Below are positions 32,648-42,975 of a DNA stretch of 64,000 nucleotides, one piece after another; positions within the stretch are counted from its first letter, which is position 1; each line of letters starts with the position of its first letter. A model generated the notes under the pieces. It did no database searches. It worked only from the letters and a program-made list of their open reading frames with translations, and had not been told where the DNA came from. The stretch is from an uncultured Oscillospiraceae bacterium (GTDB lineage Bacteria; Bacillota; Clostridia; Oscillospirales; Ruminococcaceae): assembly GCA_910587335.1 (NCBI GenBank), contig CAJUMG010000003.1, positions 19,265 to 83,264 on the forward strand, in the 5' to 3' direction. Both the position numbers and the translations under genes were made by a program.

Positions 32648-34462
32648 TTGTCTCAGACCGACCCCATTTTGGAACACACCCGCAATTTTTGTATTATCGC
32701 CCACATCGACCACGGTAAATCCACCCTGGCCGATCGGATTTTGGAGCTCACCAGCACGGTGGCAAAACGGGACATGGAAGAGCAGCTTTTAGATAACATG
32801 GATATCGAACGGGAACGGGGCATTACCATCAAGGCCCGCGCCGTTCGGCTGCAATATACTGCCAAGGACGGGCAGGTTTACGACTTTAATTTGATTGACA
32901 CCCCGGGACATGTGGACTTTAACTACGAGGTTTCCCGCTCGCTGGCCGCCTGCGAGGGAGCGCTTTTAGTGGTCGACGCCTCTCAGGGGATCGAGGCGCA
33001 GACCCTGGCCAACACCTATCTTGCCATTGAACATGATTTAGAGGTGGTGCCGGTCATCAACAAAATCGACCTGCCCGCCGCCGACCCGGAACGGGTGGCT
33101 CAGGAGGTGGAGGATGTCATTGGCCTTCCCTGCCTGGACGCACCCCGGATTTCGGCTAAAAACGGCATAAACATCGGGGAGGTTTTAGAGCGGATCGTCA
33201 CCGACATTCCCGCACCCTCCGGCGACCCGGACGCCCCCTTAAAGGCGCTGATCTTCGACTCCTACTACGACAGCTACAAAGGGGTCATCGTCTATATACG
33301 GGTCAAGGAAGGGTCCCTTTGCTGCGGCGACACCATCCGCATGATGGCCACCGGCGCCGAATTTTCGGTGGTGGAGGTGGGCACCATGGGCGCTACCTCC
33401 TTGGTTCCCTGCGAAACATTAAAGGCCGGCCAGGTGGGATATCTCACCGCCAGCATTAAAAATGTGCGGGATACCACCGTGGGCGATACGGTCACCCTGC
33501 GGGACCGGCCCTGCCAAGAGCCACTGCCCGGCTACCGCAAGGCGGTGCCGATGGTGTTCTGCGGTATCTATCCGGCGGATGGCGCCCGCTACCCGGACCT
33601 GCGGGACGCTTTGGAAAAGCTTCAGCTAAACGACGCGTCCCTTTCCTTTGAGCCGGAAACCTCCATTGCCCTGGGGTTTGGCTTTCGCTGCGGGTTTTTG
33701 GGGCTTTTGCACATGGAGATTATGCAGGAGCGGTTGGAGCGGGAGTTTGGTCTGGATCTGGTCACCACCGCCCCCAGTGTTATCTACAAAATCCACCTGA
33801 CCGACGGGCAGACCGTCTCCATCGACAACCCCACCAACTATCCGGACCCGTCGCTGATCGCCTCGGCAGAGGAGCCGCACGTCAAGGCCAGCATCTTTAC
33901 TCCGGCCCAGTACATCGGCTCGATTATGGAGCTGTGCCAGGAGCGGCGGGGGGTTTATAAGGACACCAAGTATCTGGACACCGACCGGGTGGAGCTGCAT
34001 TATGATCTGCCCTTAAACGAAATTGTCTACGATTTTTTCGACGCGCTCAAATCCCGTACCAAAGGATATGCCTCCTATGACTATGAGCTGGACGGGTACC
34101 AGCCCTCCAAGCTGGTCAAGCTGGACATTTTGCTCAACGGCGAGATGGTGGACGCTTTGAGCTTTATCGTCCACGCGGACAAGGCCTATGCCCGGGCCCG
34201 GAAGATGGCGGAAAACCTGAAGGAGCACATTCCCCGCCAGCTGTTCGAGGTGCCGATTCAGGCGGCGGTGGGCGGCAAGGTCATCGCCCGAGAGACGGTG
34301 AAGGCCATGCGCAAGGACGTTTTGGCCAAATGCTACGGCGGCGACATCACCCGAAAAAAGAAGCTGCTGGAAAAACAGAAGGAGGGCAAAAAGCGCATGC
34401 GCCAGCTGGGATCGGTGGAGGTCCCGCAGGAGGCGTTTATGTCGGTGCTCAAGCTGGATTAG
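32648..34462 (+). CDS. lepA: Elongation factor 4 (LepA)
   Basis: 604 residues. It is a ribosomal GTPase that acts during stressed or stalled elongation and in 30S biogenesis. The G domain has [17 protein letters not shown] and NKIDLPAA; the C-terminal LepA-specific domain ends [19 protein letters not shown]. The TTG start is preceded by AGAGGTGAT. It heads an operon with a methyltransferase and hemW, and lepA-hemW is a common pairing in Firmicutes. Confidence 0.97.
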   Translation: MSQTDPILEHTRNFCIIAHIDHGKSTLADRILELTSTVAKRDMEEQLLDNMDIERERGITIKARAVRLQYTAKDGQVYDFNLIDTPGHVDFNYEVSRSLAACEGALLVVDASQGIEAQTLANTYLAIEHDLEVVPVINKIDLPAADPERVAQEVEDVIGLPCLDAPRISAKNGINIGEVLERIVTDIPAPSGDPDAPLKALIFDSYYDSYKGVIVYIRVKEGSLCCGDTIRMMATGAEFSVVEVGTMGATSLVPCETLKAGQVGYLTASIKNVRDTTVGDTVTLRDRPCQEPLPGYRKAVPMVFCGIYPADGARYPDLRDALEKLQLNDASLSFEPETSIALGFGFRCGFLGLLHMEIMQERLEREFGLDLVTTAPSVIYKIHLTDGQTVSIDNPTNYPDPSLIASAEEPHVKASIFTPAQYIGSIMELCQERRGVYKDTKYLDTDRVELHYDLPLNEIVYDFFDALKSRTKGYASYDYELDGYQPSKLVKLDILLNGEMVDALSFIVHADKAYARARKMAENLKEHIPRQLFEVPIQAAVGGKVIARETVKAMRKDVLAKCYGGDITRKKKLLEKQKEGKKRMRQLGSVEVPQEAFMSVLKLD

Positions 34463-34511
34463 CCCCGCCGCCTTTTTTACCCAAAAACACCGCCCTAAAA
34501 GGAGGATTCTC

Positions 34512-35285
34512 ATGACAAAGGATCGCGTTGTCTCGCATAATGCCAAAGCCTGGGACCAGAAAGTGCAAAACGCCAGTCCATGGACCGTTCCGGTATCTCA
34601 TGAGGCGGTAGAAGCCGCCCGGACCGGGCGTTTTTCAATCCTGCTCACCGCCAAAAAGCCGGTCCCCCGGGACTGGTTCCCTCCGGTGCTGGCCGGGACC
34701 AACATTCTCTGTCTTGCCAGCGGCGGCGGGCAGCAGGGACCGATTCTTGCAGCAGCCGGAGCGGACGTCACGGTGTTTGACATTTCGTCCGCCCAGCTGG
34801 AGCGGGACCGGCTGGTCGCCCGGCGGGAGGGGCTTTCGCTTAAAACCGTTCAGGGGGACATGCAGGATCTGTCCCGCTTTTCCGACGGCGCTTTTGACCT
34901 GGTATTTTGTCCGGTTTCGGTGACCTATATCCCCGCGGTGGAGCCGGTGTTCGGGCAGGTGTACCGGGTGCTAAAAAAAGGCGGGACCTTTCTGTTTGGC
35001 GCCACCAATCCCTTTGTTTATATTTTTAACGGGGCGGACTGGGACCAAGACCGGTTTACCGTCTCCAACCGTCTGCCCTTCTGCTCGCTGGATGAGCTAA
35101 GCGCGGAGGAGGCCGCCGCCATGCTGGAGCAAAAGGAAGCCATTGAGTACAGCCACACGCTGGAAAGCCTGATCGGCGGGCAGACGGCGGCGGGCTTTTC
35201 CGTCACCGGCTTTTACGAGGATGTGGACGATGATTTGATCTGCCGGTACGCTGCCAAATACTTTGCCACAAGGGCGGTCAAATGA
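34512..35285 (+). CDS. Class I SAM-dependent methyltransferase
   Basis: 257 residues with a Rossmann-type SAM fold: motif I LCLASGGGQQGPILAAAGA, acidic post-I VFDISSAQL, and FDLVFCPVSVTYIP at motif IV. This resembles ubiquinone/menaquinone- or small-molecule-type methyltransferases, without a family that fixes the substrate. The start follows AAAAGGAGGA. It lies between lepA and hemW and overlaps hemW by four bases (ATGA), indicating coupling. Confidence 0.88.
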   Translation: MTKDRVVSHNAKAWDQKVQNASPWTVPVSHEAVEAARTGRFSILLTAKKPVPRDWFPPVLAGTNILCLASGGGQQGPILAAAGADVTVFDISSAQLERDRLVARREGLSLKTVQGDMQDLSRFSDGAFDLVFCPVSVTYIPAVEPVFGQVYRVLKKGGTFLFGATNPFVYIFNGADWDQDRFTVSNRLPFCSLDELSAEEAAAMLEQKEAIEYSHTLESLIGGQTAAGFSVTGFYEDVDDDLICRYAAKYFATRAVK

Positions 35286-36418
35286 GCCGGTACCCGCTGA
35301 TCATCGAGGAAAAAAAGCCGGGGATCTATATCCATGTGCCCTTCTGCGCGTCCAAGTGCCCTTACTGCAATTTTTATTCGGTCAAGGCGCAGGACAGCCT
35401 GATGGACGACTACACCCGCCGCATCTGCCAGGCGTTGGCGCAGGCGGCCGGCCGCTGGCCGCGCCAGGCCGATTCGCTGTATTTTGGCGGCGGCACCCCG
35501 ATTTTGCTGGGAGCCCGGCGCATCGAAAAAATTCTGGACGCCGCCAGACGGCATTTCTCCCTGAACCGGGCCGAGATCACCTTGGAGGCCAACCCCGCTT
35601 CCACATTAAAAGAGACACTGCGGAACCTGGCCGCCGCCGGGATAGACCGTCTGTCCCTTGGCTTGCAGTCGGCCAACGACCGGGAGCTAAAGCTCCTTGG
35701 CCGCCGGCATACGGCGCGGCAGGCGGCCCGGTCGGTGGAGGAGGCGCATCAGGCAGGCTTTGCCCATATCTCGCTGGATCTGATGTTGGGTCTTCCACAA
35801 CAGACAGTCCGGTCGGTGGAAAACTCTATCACTTTCTGCGCCGAGACCGGCGTTTCCCACATTTCCGCCTATCTTTTAAAGATCGAGGCCGGCACCCCCT
35901 TTGACCGGGATGGGGTGGCATCCCGCTGCCCTGACGCCGATGAGCAGGCGGATTTGTACCTGTGCGCGGTGGAATCCCTAAAGCGGCATGGTTTTTTCCA
36001 ATACGAAATCTCCAACTTTGCCCGGCCCGGCTCCCACAGCCGGCACAACTGCAAATACTGGCTGGGAGCCGAATATCTGGGCCTTGGTCCGGCGGCTCAC
36101 AGCTTTTTGGCTGGGCGGCGGTTATTCTTCCCGCCGGACCTGGCCGCTTTTTTGAGGTCGGACGATCCCCTGTCGCTGCTGGTAGAGGATGGACCTGGCG
36201 GCGGACCGCAGGAATTTGCGCTGTTGGGGCTGCGGCTGACCCAGGGCATCAGCCGGGAAGAGGGAGCCGCCGCCTTCCCGGATTTTGACTGGGACGGTCT
36301 TTGGCAAAAGGCCGCGCCCATGGTCGGGGCCGGCTATATGGGGCAGGAAGGGGACCGGCTTTTCTTCACCCCAAAGGGATTTTTGCTCTCCAACGCCATC
36401 CTGGCGCGGATATTGTAA
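35282..36418 (+). CDS. hemW: Radical SAM heme chaperone HemW
   Basis: 378 residues. The radical SAM cluster motif CxxxCxxC is at CASKCPYC, followed by the GGGTP motif and GLQSANDRELKLLGR. HemW proteins bind heme and deliver it to respiratory enzymes; they were formerly called oxygen-independent coproporphyrinogen oxidases (HemN-like). The extra cysteine of true HemN (CxxxCxxCxC) is absent here because Asn follows CPYC, which supports HemW. It closes the lepA operon. Confidence 0.93.
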   Translation: MSRYPLIIEEKKPGIYIHVPFCASKCPYCNFYSVKAQDSLMDDYTRRICQALAQAAGRWPRQADSLYFGGGTPILLGARRIEKILDAARRHFSLNRAEITLEANPASTLKETLRNLAAAGIDRLSLGLQSANDRELKLLGRRHTARQAARSVEEAHQAGFAHISLDLMLGLPQQTVRSVENSITFCAETGVSHISAYLLKIEAGTPFDRDGVASRCPDADEQADLYLCAVESLKRHGFFQYEISNFARPGSHSRHNCKYWLGAEYLGLGPAAHSFLAGRRLFFPPDLAAFLRSDDPLSLLVEDGPGGGPQEFALLGLRLTQGISREEGAAAFPDFDWDGLWQKAAPMVGAGYMGQEGDRLFFTPKGFLLSNAILARIL

Positions 36419-36483
36419 GCTTCCACACAAAAAAAGCGTTCTTCCTCTTTAGAACCAATTCTGCAAATTTTTTCCGTTTAACC

Positions 36484-36512
36484 TTTACTTTTCAGCGATT
36501 TGCCAATATAAT
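36484..36512 (+). promoter_or_regulatory. Promoter of the second NPHTG-ended protein
   Basis: TTTACT and TATAAT with a 17-base spacer, 30 bases before the start codon. Confidence 0.65.
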
Positions 36513-36542
36513 GAATTTAAGAACTTTTAAAGAGGTGTTTGT

Positions 36543-38518
36543 ATGAAAAAAAGAAGATTCAAAACGGTACTGGCTTCTTTTGTAGTCGTACTGGCCTTGT
36601 CGGGCGTTTTTTATGCGTCTGCGAATACCCCCCCCCCGAGGGGATAGACGGCGAACCTACTGTCTTAGGAGAAGTAGGCTCGCCATCCAGTACGCCGGCT
36701 GTTGGAGTGGTGGATCCGTCTGACTGCATTGACGATGATGACGTAACCATCAAAATATCCGATGATCCTAATTCCCGTTCTGTACTCTGGAGGTGTTACG
36801 CTGATAGCATTACGGGCACCACCAGGAATGTCAAAGTAAATCTTATGAGTTCAGTGTTGGGTCTCTCTTCTTCTGACGTCGGGAATTTTAATAGATGTGC
36901 TACTGCCAACATTGTTTTATCCGATGATGGCAAAGCGACTATCTACATCGGCAGTAAAGGCTCTCTTTTCCCCGATCCAGACCAAAGCATCTGCTATTTG
37001 TATTACAAAAACGATACCAAAGGACAAGTGGTATATGACGGTGAAGCAGCGATCGTCCGTATTGACGATAGCGTCGACGATGAAACGTTTGGCTCCATTA
37101 ACGGTGATGACGTGGTCATCGAAATATCTGACGATCTTCATTCTCCTTCCGTACGTTGGAGTACATATTGCAACATTACCACAGGTACTATCAAAAATAT
37201 CAACGTGGGTCATATTTGCAATGAGCTATGGACCTCTTCGGACATAAGTCAGGAAGATAAAGACAAACTTTATAATAATAGGTGTGCTACTGCTAATATT
37301 GTTTTATCAAATGATGACAAAGCGACTATCTATATCGACAAAGGCTCGTTTTTCCTCGATCCGGACCAAAGCACCTGCTATTTGTATTACTGCAACTATA
37401 CCAGAGAACGAGTGATATATGACGGCGAAGCAACGATCGTCCGCCTTCCCGATGAAAAAGGTGACCACAGCACCCACAACAACTGGGGAGACTGGAGAAG
37501 TGACGGCAATGGCACTACCCATTCTCGCCAATGCCTCGAGCCAGACTGTACAGAAAAAGAAACTGGTAATCATGACATCAAGGGCGAAGTTGGCATTTGC
37601 TCCGTCTGTCACTACGGAATTCTTGGCGTAGGGGAACTTCACACCCACTACAACTGGGGTCCATGGCGCTACGAGAATGAAGATTCCCATTCCCGTGAGT
37701 GTCTGGAGGCTGACTGCAACGTAACAGATAGTGAACCGCATAGCTTCGGAGCAGACGGCATATGCTCCGGCTGTGGGTACAGTGAAAATGGTAGTATTAC
37801 TACCACTGGTTCTCCAAGCGTCGCCCCTCCTTATGATGATAACCCCAACAAAGGGCCTATTATTGGCGTGGGAGATAAAGAACCCGACCTGGAAACGGAT
37901 ATTTCCAGCGGCACTCTCGACAAAGACATCCAGGCGCTGCCGGACAGCAGTCTGATCGGCATCCGATACAGTATCAACGTCAGCGTTACGCTGCAAAAAA
38001 ACATTTTCTCCATCATTCAGGGTACAAATAAAAGAATTGTCCTAAGCAATGGCCAGCTGCAATGGTCCTTCTTCGGACAGGACATTCTGTATCCCAAATC
38101 CATTGATTTAAGGGTTGACATTTCTCTGCTGGTGAATACGACCAGTCCCAACAGAAGACCGATTTCCAATCTGGTGGGCAATACCCCCACTTCGGTTCTT
38201 TCCTTCGCGAACAACGGCCAGCTCCCCGGAAAGGCGACCATCACCGTCAGCAAGGAAACTTTGTTCCCTAACTCCAGCTATACAAGCTTCTGGGTCTATC
38301 ATTATGACAGTACAAGAAACCGGCTGGAATCCATTGCGAGAAACCTGCGTCCCACAAGCGATGGCTATCTAAACTTTGACATCTGGCATAATAGTGACTA
38401 TATTATCACCGGAGAAGAGCTTACGAATCTGGGATCTGTCAGCACCTACAGAGGTCCGTTTGGTGGCTCCGGATCCACACCGTCTTCCAACAAAGAAAAT
38501 CCCCATACCGGGGCATAA
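36543..38518 (+). CDS. Secreted repeat protein ending in NPHTGA (paralogue B), frameshifted at a C10 tract
   Basis: ATG at 36543 after AGAGGTG starts a signal peptide almost identical in pattern to paralogue A (MKKRRFKTVLAS to SGVFYASA). The frame ends at TAG after the C10 tract (36628-36637). The mature part is open in another frame up to 38518. With 8 or 11 C the two would join into about 658 residues. The body has two related repeats of about 100 residues (about 36730-37065 and 37100-37450; ISDD, RCATANIVLS, YLYY, YDGEA), two His/Cys/Trp repeats (about 37470-37730; HSRxC), and a C-terminal domain homologous to paralogue A ending ENPHTGA. The intact downstream frame of over 600 codons argues for reversible switching rather than decay. 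An assembly error is the alternative. Confidence 0.8.
36628..36637. repeat. C10 mononucleotide tract at the signal-peptide/mature-protein junction
   Basis: Ten C directly after the signal-peptide codons. The current length puts the signal peptide out of frame with the mature protein; loss of two or gain of one C would restore it. This placement is typical of contingency loci. Confidence 0.85.
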
Positions 38519-38589
38519 TCTCCAGCTAAGCTGGTCTTGCCCTGAATTCTATGGGGATGGCCAGCTTGACGTGCATATCAGACTCCAAT

Positions 38590-38630
38590 CAAAAAAGGAA
38601 GGTATGTGACCATACCTTCCTTTTTCTTTG
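38590..38630. terminator. Bidirectional terminator
   Basis: AAGGAAGGTATG pairs with CATACCTTCCTT across TGAC, flanked by A and T runs, between the convergent secreted-protein and anti-sigma genes. Confidence 0.9.
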
Positions 38631-38640
38631 CCTGGCTGCT

Positions 38641-39687
38641 TTACTCCTCGTTTTGCAGAGGGAAGGTGACCTTCCAGCCGCCCTCGGTCTTTTTTCCGGA
38701 GGTGTAAAAATCCCCATACAAGGCATATTGGAAAGCCTTTGCCGGACCAACATCAAAGACAAATTCATTATAAGCCACCCGCAGCCCTTCCTCCTGCGCC
38801 CGAAAGGCGAAAGCGTAATTGCATTCAAGGCGGGTTCCCTCTTGGTCCACCAGGTAAAAAAAGCCGTGGTTGTCGTTGTTTAGTGGGTCCTTTACCCGTA
38901 TTTGGACATGCAGCCTTCCCTTTACATAGCCGATGCCGGTCAGCTCTATACCGTCTATCCCAAAGCCCGGGAGCGGTTCGCCGGGGACAAGGGCCAGCGC
39001 CTGGCTTTGTCCATGCCAATCGACGGCTTCCTTAAAATCCTCCCCGCTGCCGCCGAAAATCTCCTGCATCCCGGTAGAAGGCGCGGTGGAGGCTTTTTCC
39101 AGGTCAACCGGGATTTCGAATCCCTCATAATCGTGCTTGTCGCTTAAAAACATCCCCACCGAAAAGGTGACCTTGTCCTTGGGAATGCTTTGCCCCGCTT
39201 CCCCTTCGATGGTGATGAGAAAGGTGACCGTTCTGCTGTCCGGGTTATACCCCAGCCGCTCACAGTGGGCCGAAGCGCTAAAGGGCAGGCGGATATCGTA
39301 GCTGTCATACAAATCGGTGGTCCCGTCGATTCGGTCGCTTGTCAGGTCCTGTAGGGTGATGTAAACTTTGGCCACATTGTCCCGAATGTCGGCGGACACC
39401 ACCTCCATCTTGATCCCGTTTGAGGTGTCGGACTTTTGCACCGGGGTGAAAAACTGGGCGGCGGCGGGGCTGATCAGATACACCAGCTCATAAACCGGCT
39501 CCAAGGTCGCCGCTAATACCGGAACCGCTAGCACCAAGCAAAGGCAGAGCGCTGCCATCGCCAACGCCGGGCGGCGGATAGCGCCTCCCCTTCGCTTTTT
39601 TTGCCGGAGCCGGTTCAGCGTATCCGCCATCAAAGCCGCATCCGGCTCAATTTGATCGTTTAGCTGCCGGTAAATTACCTTAAACAT
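38641..39687 (-). CDS. DUF4179-type membrane-anchored anti-sigma factor (second)
   Basis: 348 residues. A short cytoplasmic N-terminus (1-40) that should hold the sigma factor, one membrane helix (about 41-60, ALAMAALCLCLVLAVPVLAA), then an extracellular domain of about 285 residues with DUF4179 features. The ATG at 39687 overlaps the sigma gene's end by 8 bases, the same junction as in the first pair. It converges with the frameshifted secreted-protein gene and shares its terminator. Signal unknown. Confidence 0.82.
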   Translation of the reverse strand: MFKVIYRQLNDQIEPDAALMADTLNRLRQKKRRGGAIRRPALAMAALCLCLVLAVPVLAATLEPVYELVYLISPAAAQFFTPVQKSDTSNGIKMEVVSADIRDNVAKVYITLQDLTSDRIDGTTDLYDSYDIRLPFSASAHCERLGYNPDSRTVTFLITIEGEAGQSIPKDKVTFSVGMFLSDKHDYEGFEIPVDLEKASTAPSTGMQEIFGGSGEDFKEAVDWHGQSQALALVPGEPLPGFGIDGIELTGIGYVKGRLHVQIRVKDPLNNDNHGFFYLVDQEGTRLECNYAFAFRAQEEGLRVAYNEFVFDVGPAKAFQYALYGDFYTSGKKTEGGWKVTFPLQNEE

Positions 39688-40168
39688 GGTCTTCCTCCTC
39701 CATAAAATCCCGCAGCATCGCCCGGGCACGGGTCAGCTGGGTGCGGACTGTACTGCTTTTGCGCCGCAAAAGCCGGCCGATTTCCTCGGTAGTAAAATTC
39801 TCGTAATAGTACAAATGGATCACCTGCCGGTAGTTTGGGGGCAGCCTTTGCAATTCCCAGTACAGGCCGGATACCGCCGGATCTTCGAAAGCCATTTCCT
39901 CCCCCAAAGGGACCGTCCGGCGACGCCAGGGATTTGCCCACAGCTTATTGGCGCAGTTCACCGTCACACGAATAAACCAAGCCCGGCAATGGTTCTCGCT
40001 TTCAAAAACCGGGCACTTTTTCACATACCGCAAAAAGACCTCCTGGAAAATTTCGTCCGCGTCCTCCCTCCTCCCCGACCGGGCAAACGCCAGCCGGTAC
40101 ACCATTTTGCCATAGCGCCGGACCATCTCCTCGGCCCGGTCCGCCTCGTCCTTCGGTCGGTCCTTCAT
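39680..40168 (-). CDS. ECF-type RNA polymerase sigma factor (second)
   Basis: 162 residues. Region 2 (EDADEIFQEVFLRYVKK) and region 4 (FTTEEIGRLLRRKSSTVRTQ) are complete. The ATG at 40168 follows AAGGGAGGGGG; a longer in-frame start lies in the glyA promoter region and has no homology. It is co-transcribed with its DUF4179 anti-sigma gene and divergent from glyA. It is recognisably similar to the first ECF factor, so the two modules are probably paralogous. Confidence 0.92.
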   Translation of the reverse strand: MKDRPKDEADRAEEMVRRYGKMVYRLAFARSGRREDADEIFQEVFLRYVKKCPVFESENHCRAWFIRVTVNCANKLWANPWRRRTVPLGEEMAFEDPAVSGLYWELQRLPPNYRQVIHLYYYENFTTEEIGRLLRRKSSTVRTQLTRARAMLRDFMEEEDHV

Positions 40169-40256
40169 CCTTCCCCCTCCCTTCACTAAAAATACCCGGC
40201 AGGGCCGCCAAACGCTACACGCCCGCAAAAAATTTTTTCCGCCGCGCCAAAAAAAT

Positions 40257-40285
40257 TTGCTTTTTGCTCCCGGGGCGATTATAAT
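40257..40285 (+). promoter_or_regulatory. Promoter of glyA
   Basis: TTGCTT and TATAAT with a 17-base spacer, 51 bases before glyA. Confidence 0.7.
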
Positions 40286-40335
40286 AATGAAAATCGGGAA
40301 AACAATCAAAAAACCCAAATGAAAGGATGATACCC

Positions 40336-41589
40336 ATGTACCCAGATTTGATCGACACCATCGGTTTCGTAGAAAAGTACGACCCGCAGCTTGGCGAAGC
40401 CATGCAGGAGGAGCTGAGCCGCCAGAGGAGGAATATCGAGCTGATCGCCTCAGAGAATCTGGTCTCTCCGGCTGTCATGGCCGCCATGGGGTCGGTCCTG
40501 ACCAATAAATACGCCGAGGGCTATCCCGGCAAGCGGTATTACGGCGGCTGCCAATGTGTGGACAAGGTGGAGAATCTGGCTATCGAGCGGGCCAAAAAGC
40601 TCTTTGGCGCGGAACACGCCAACGTGCAGCCCCATTCCGGCGCACAGGCCAACATGGCGGTCTATTTCGCCCTTTTGCAGCCCGGCGACACCGTCCTTGG
40701 CATGAACCTGGCCCACGGTGGACACCTGACCCACGGCTCTCCGGTGAACATGTCCGGAACCTATTTTAAATTTGTTTCCTATGGAGTAGACGCCCAAACC
40801 GGCAAAATCAACTACGACGAGCTGATGCGCCTTGCGATGGAGCATAAGCCAAAGATGATCGTGGCCGGCGCTTCCGCCTACGCCCGGACCATCGACTTTT
40901 CCAAATTCCGCGAGGTGGCCGACGCCTGCGGCGCTTATCTGATGGTGGATATGGCCCACATCGCGGGACTTGTGGCGGCGGGACTGCACCCATCCCCGGT
41001 GCCTTACGCCGACATTGTCACCACCACCACCCACAAGACCCTGCGGGGACCCAGAGGCGGTATGATCCTTTGCCGGGAGCAGTTTGCCAAACAGATTGAC
41101 AAGGCCATCTTCCCCGGAACCCAGGGCGGTCCGTTAGAGCATGTCATCGCCGGAAAAGCGGTCTGCTTTGGCGAAGCGCTGAAACCGGAGTTTCGCACCT
41201 ACCAGCAAAAGGTGGTGGAAAACGCGGCCCATCTGGCCCGGTGCCTGACCGAAAAGGGCTTTCAGCTGGTGGGCGGCGGCACCGACAATCACCTGCTGCT
41301 TTTGGATCTGCGCGGCCAGGGGGTTACCGGCAAGGAGCTGGAGCGGCGGCTGGATGAAGTGTACATCACCGTCAACAAAAACGCCATTCCCGACGATCCG
41401 GAAAAACCCTTTGTCACCAGCGGCATTCGGGTGGGCACCCCCTATGTCACCACCCGCGGCTTTGGCAAAGAGGAGATGGAGAAGATCGCCCGGTGGATTT
41501 CCCTGGCGGTTTCGGATTTCGAAGGCTCTGCCGACCGCATCCGGGCCGAGGTGGGCGAAACCTGCAAGAAATTCCCGCTGTACGAATAA
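40336..41589 (+). CDS. glyA: Serine hydroxymethyltransferase GlyA
   Basis: 417 residues. It interconverts serine and glycine using tetrahydrofolate and PLP, feeding one-carbon units. The PLP lysine is in [14 protein letters not shown], and [10 protein letters not shown] and KRYYGGCQ are conserved. The ATG at 40336 was chosen because the GAAAGG site is nine bases upstream; an ATG nine bases earlier overlaps that site. It is a single-gene unit with its own promoter and terminator. Confidence 0.98.
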   Translation: MYPDLIDTIGFVEKYDPQLGEAMQEELSRQRRNIELIASENLVSPAVMAAMGSVLTNKYAEGYPGKRYYGGCQCVDKVENLAIERAKKLFGAEHANVQPHSGAQANMAVYFALLQPGDTVLGMNLAHGGHLTHGSPVNMSGTYFKFVSYGVDAQTGKINYDELMRLAMEHKPKMIVAGASAYARTIDFSKFREVADACGAYLMVDMAHIAGLVAAGLHPSPVPYADIVTTTTHKTLRGPRGGMILCREQFAKQIDKAIFPGTQGGPLEHVIAGKAVCFGEALKPEFRTYQQKVVENAAHLARCLTEKGFQLVGGGTDNHLLLLDLRGQGVTGKELERRLDEVYITVNKNAIPDDPEKPFVTSGIRVGTPYVTTRGFGKEEMEKIARWISLAVSDFEGSADRIRAEVGETCKKFPLYE

Positions 41590-41596
41590 AAACGCC

Positions 41597-41634
41597 AAAA
41601 AAAGCAAGGGACCGAGCATCCCTTGCTTTTTTGC
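41597..41634. terminator. Bidirectional terminator between glyA and rarA
   Basis: GCAAGGGA/TCCCTTGC stem with loop CCGAGCA, A run before and T run after. Confidence 0.9.
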
Positions 41635-41656
41635 TGTCCAAATGATAAAACCCACC

Positions 41657-42949
41657 CTATTCCTCCTTCGGCCGCTCCTTTTCCCATAGAGCCAGGATCT
41701 GGCGGCGGTAGGCCGCGGCGGCCTGTTCGGTCTTGTTGTCCTGGAACTGATAGTACACCCGGCCCTTTAACTCGTCCGGCAGATACTGCTGGGGATAATA
41801 ATGGCCCGGGTAGGGGTGGGGATACCGGTAGGTCAACCCCCGGCCCAGCTTTTTGGCGCCGGAATAGTGGCTGTCCTTTAAATAGTCGGGGACATCCCCG
41901 GTTTTTCCCTTCTGCACATCCGCCATAGCCGCGTCAATGGCCATGGCCCCGGCGTTGGATTTGGGCGCGGTACACAGCAAAATGGTCGCGTCCGCCAGCG
42001 GCAGCCGGGCCTCGGGCAATCCCAGCTGCAAGGCGCTGTCCACACAGGCTTTGACAATGGGAATGGCCTGGGGCCAGGCAAGGCCGATATCCTCGCAGGC
42101 AATGCACAAAAGCCGCCGGCAGGGGGAAAGAATGTCCCCTGCGGACAAAAGCCGCGCCAGATAATGTAACGCCGCGTTTTCGTCCGAGCCGCGGACCGAT
42201 TTATGAAAGGCGGAAAGAATGTCGTAGTGGACGTCGCCGTCCCGGTCATAGCGCATGGCGCTGCGCTGGGACACCTGCTCCACCGCGTCTAAGCCGATTG
42301 GTCGGCGGCCTTCTTTAACCGGGGCGGACAAAGCGCACATCTCCACCGCGTTAATGGACTTGCGCACATCCCCGCCGCACCCCAAGGCGATGGCCTGGGC
42401 CACCCCTTCCTCCAGGTCCAGCGGCGTGTCCAGCTCCTTTTCCATTTTTCCAAAAGCCCGGACCACCGCCTGTTCGATGTCGGCGGCCTCCACCGGCTTA
42501 AACTCAAACACGGTGGACCGGCTTAAAATGGCATTGTAGACATAAAAATACGGATTCTCGGTGGTGGAGGCGATGAGGGTGATCTGTCCGTTTTCGATAA
42601 ACTCTAGTAGGGACTGCTGCTGCTTTTTGTTCAGGTATTGAATCTCGTCCAGATACAAAAGCACCCCGCCCATCGCCTCAAAGGTGTCCAGCCCGCTGAT
42701 GATCTGCTTGATGTCCGCCACACCGGCGCTGGTGCCGTTTAACTTGTGCAGCGTTTTGCCGGTCTGCCGGGCGATGATCCGCGCCACGGTGGTCTTGCCC
42801 ACCCCGGAGGGACCGTAAAAAATCATGTTGGTGATATGCCCCGAATCCACCATTCGGCGCAGCACCGCGTCCGGCCCCAGCAGATGGCGCTGCCCCACCA
42901 CATCGTCCAGGCTCTCCGGCCGGATTCGGTCCGCCAAAGGCGCCGCCAT
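41657..42949 (-). CDS. rarA: Replication-associated recombination ATPase RarA (MgsA)
   Basis: 430 residues. It is an AAA+ clamp-loader-like ATPase acting at stalled replication forks. Walker A GPSGVGKTT (near residues 46-54), Walker B LLYLDEIQYLN, sensor STTENPYF and the C-terminal tetramerisation region (GLTYRYPHPYPGHY) are present. It is the last gene of a minus-strand group DUF554-GNAT-rarA with gaps of 21-26 bases. Confidence 0.95.
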   Translation of the reverse strand: MAAPLADRIRPESLDDVVGQRHLLGPDAVLRRMVDSGHITNMIFYGPSGVGKTTVARIIARQTGKTLHKLNGTSAGVADIKQIISGLDTFEAMGGVLLYLDEIQYLNKKQQQSLLEFIENGQITLIASTTENPYFYVYNAILSRSTVFEFKPVEAADIEQAVVRAFGKMEKELDTPLDLEEGVAQAIALGCGGDVRKSINAVEMCALSAPVKEGRRPIGLDAVEQVSQRSAMRYDRDGDVHYDILSAFHKSVRGSDENAALHYLARLLSAGDILSPCRRLLCIACEDIGLAWPQAIPIVKACVDSALQLGLPEARLPLADATILLCTAPKSNAGAMAIDAAMADVQKGKTGDVPDYLKDSHYSGAKKLGRGLTYRYPHPYPGHYYPQQYLPDELKGRVYYQFQDNKTEQAAAAYRRQILALWEKERPKEE

Positions 42950-42975
42950 AAAAATCCCCCCTTCTCCTTTTACCG

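Noticed and set aside
36700..37800. CRISPR-like or DNA-level direct repeats in the secreted-protein gene
   Set aside because: The repeats are protein-level and diverged; no regular spacer pattern.
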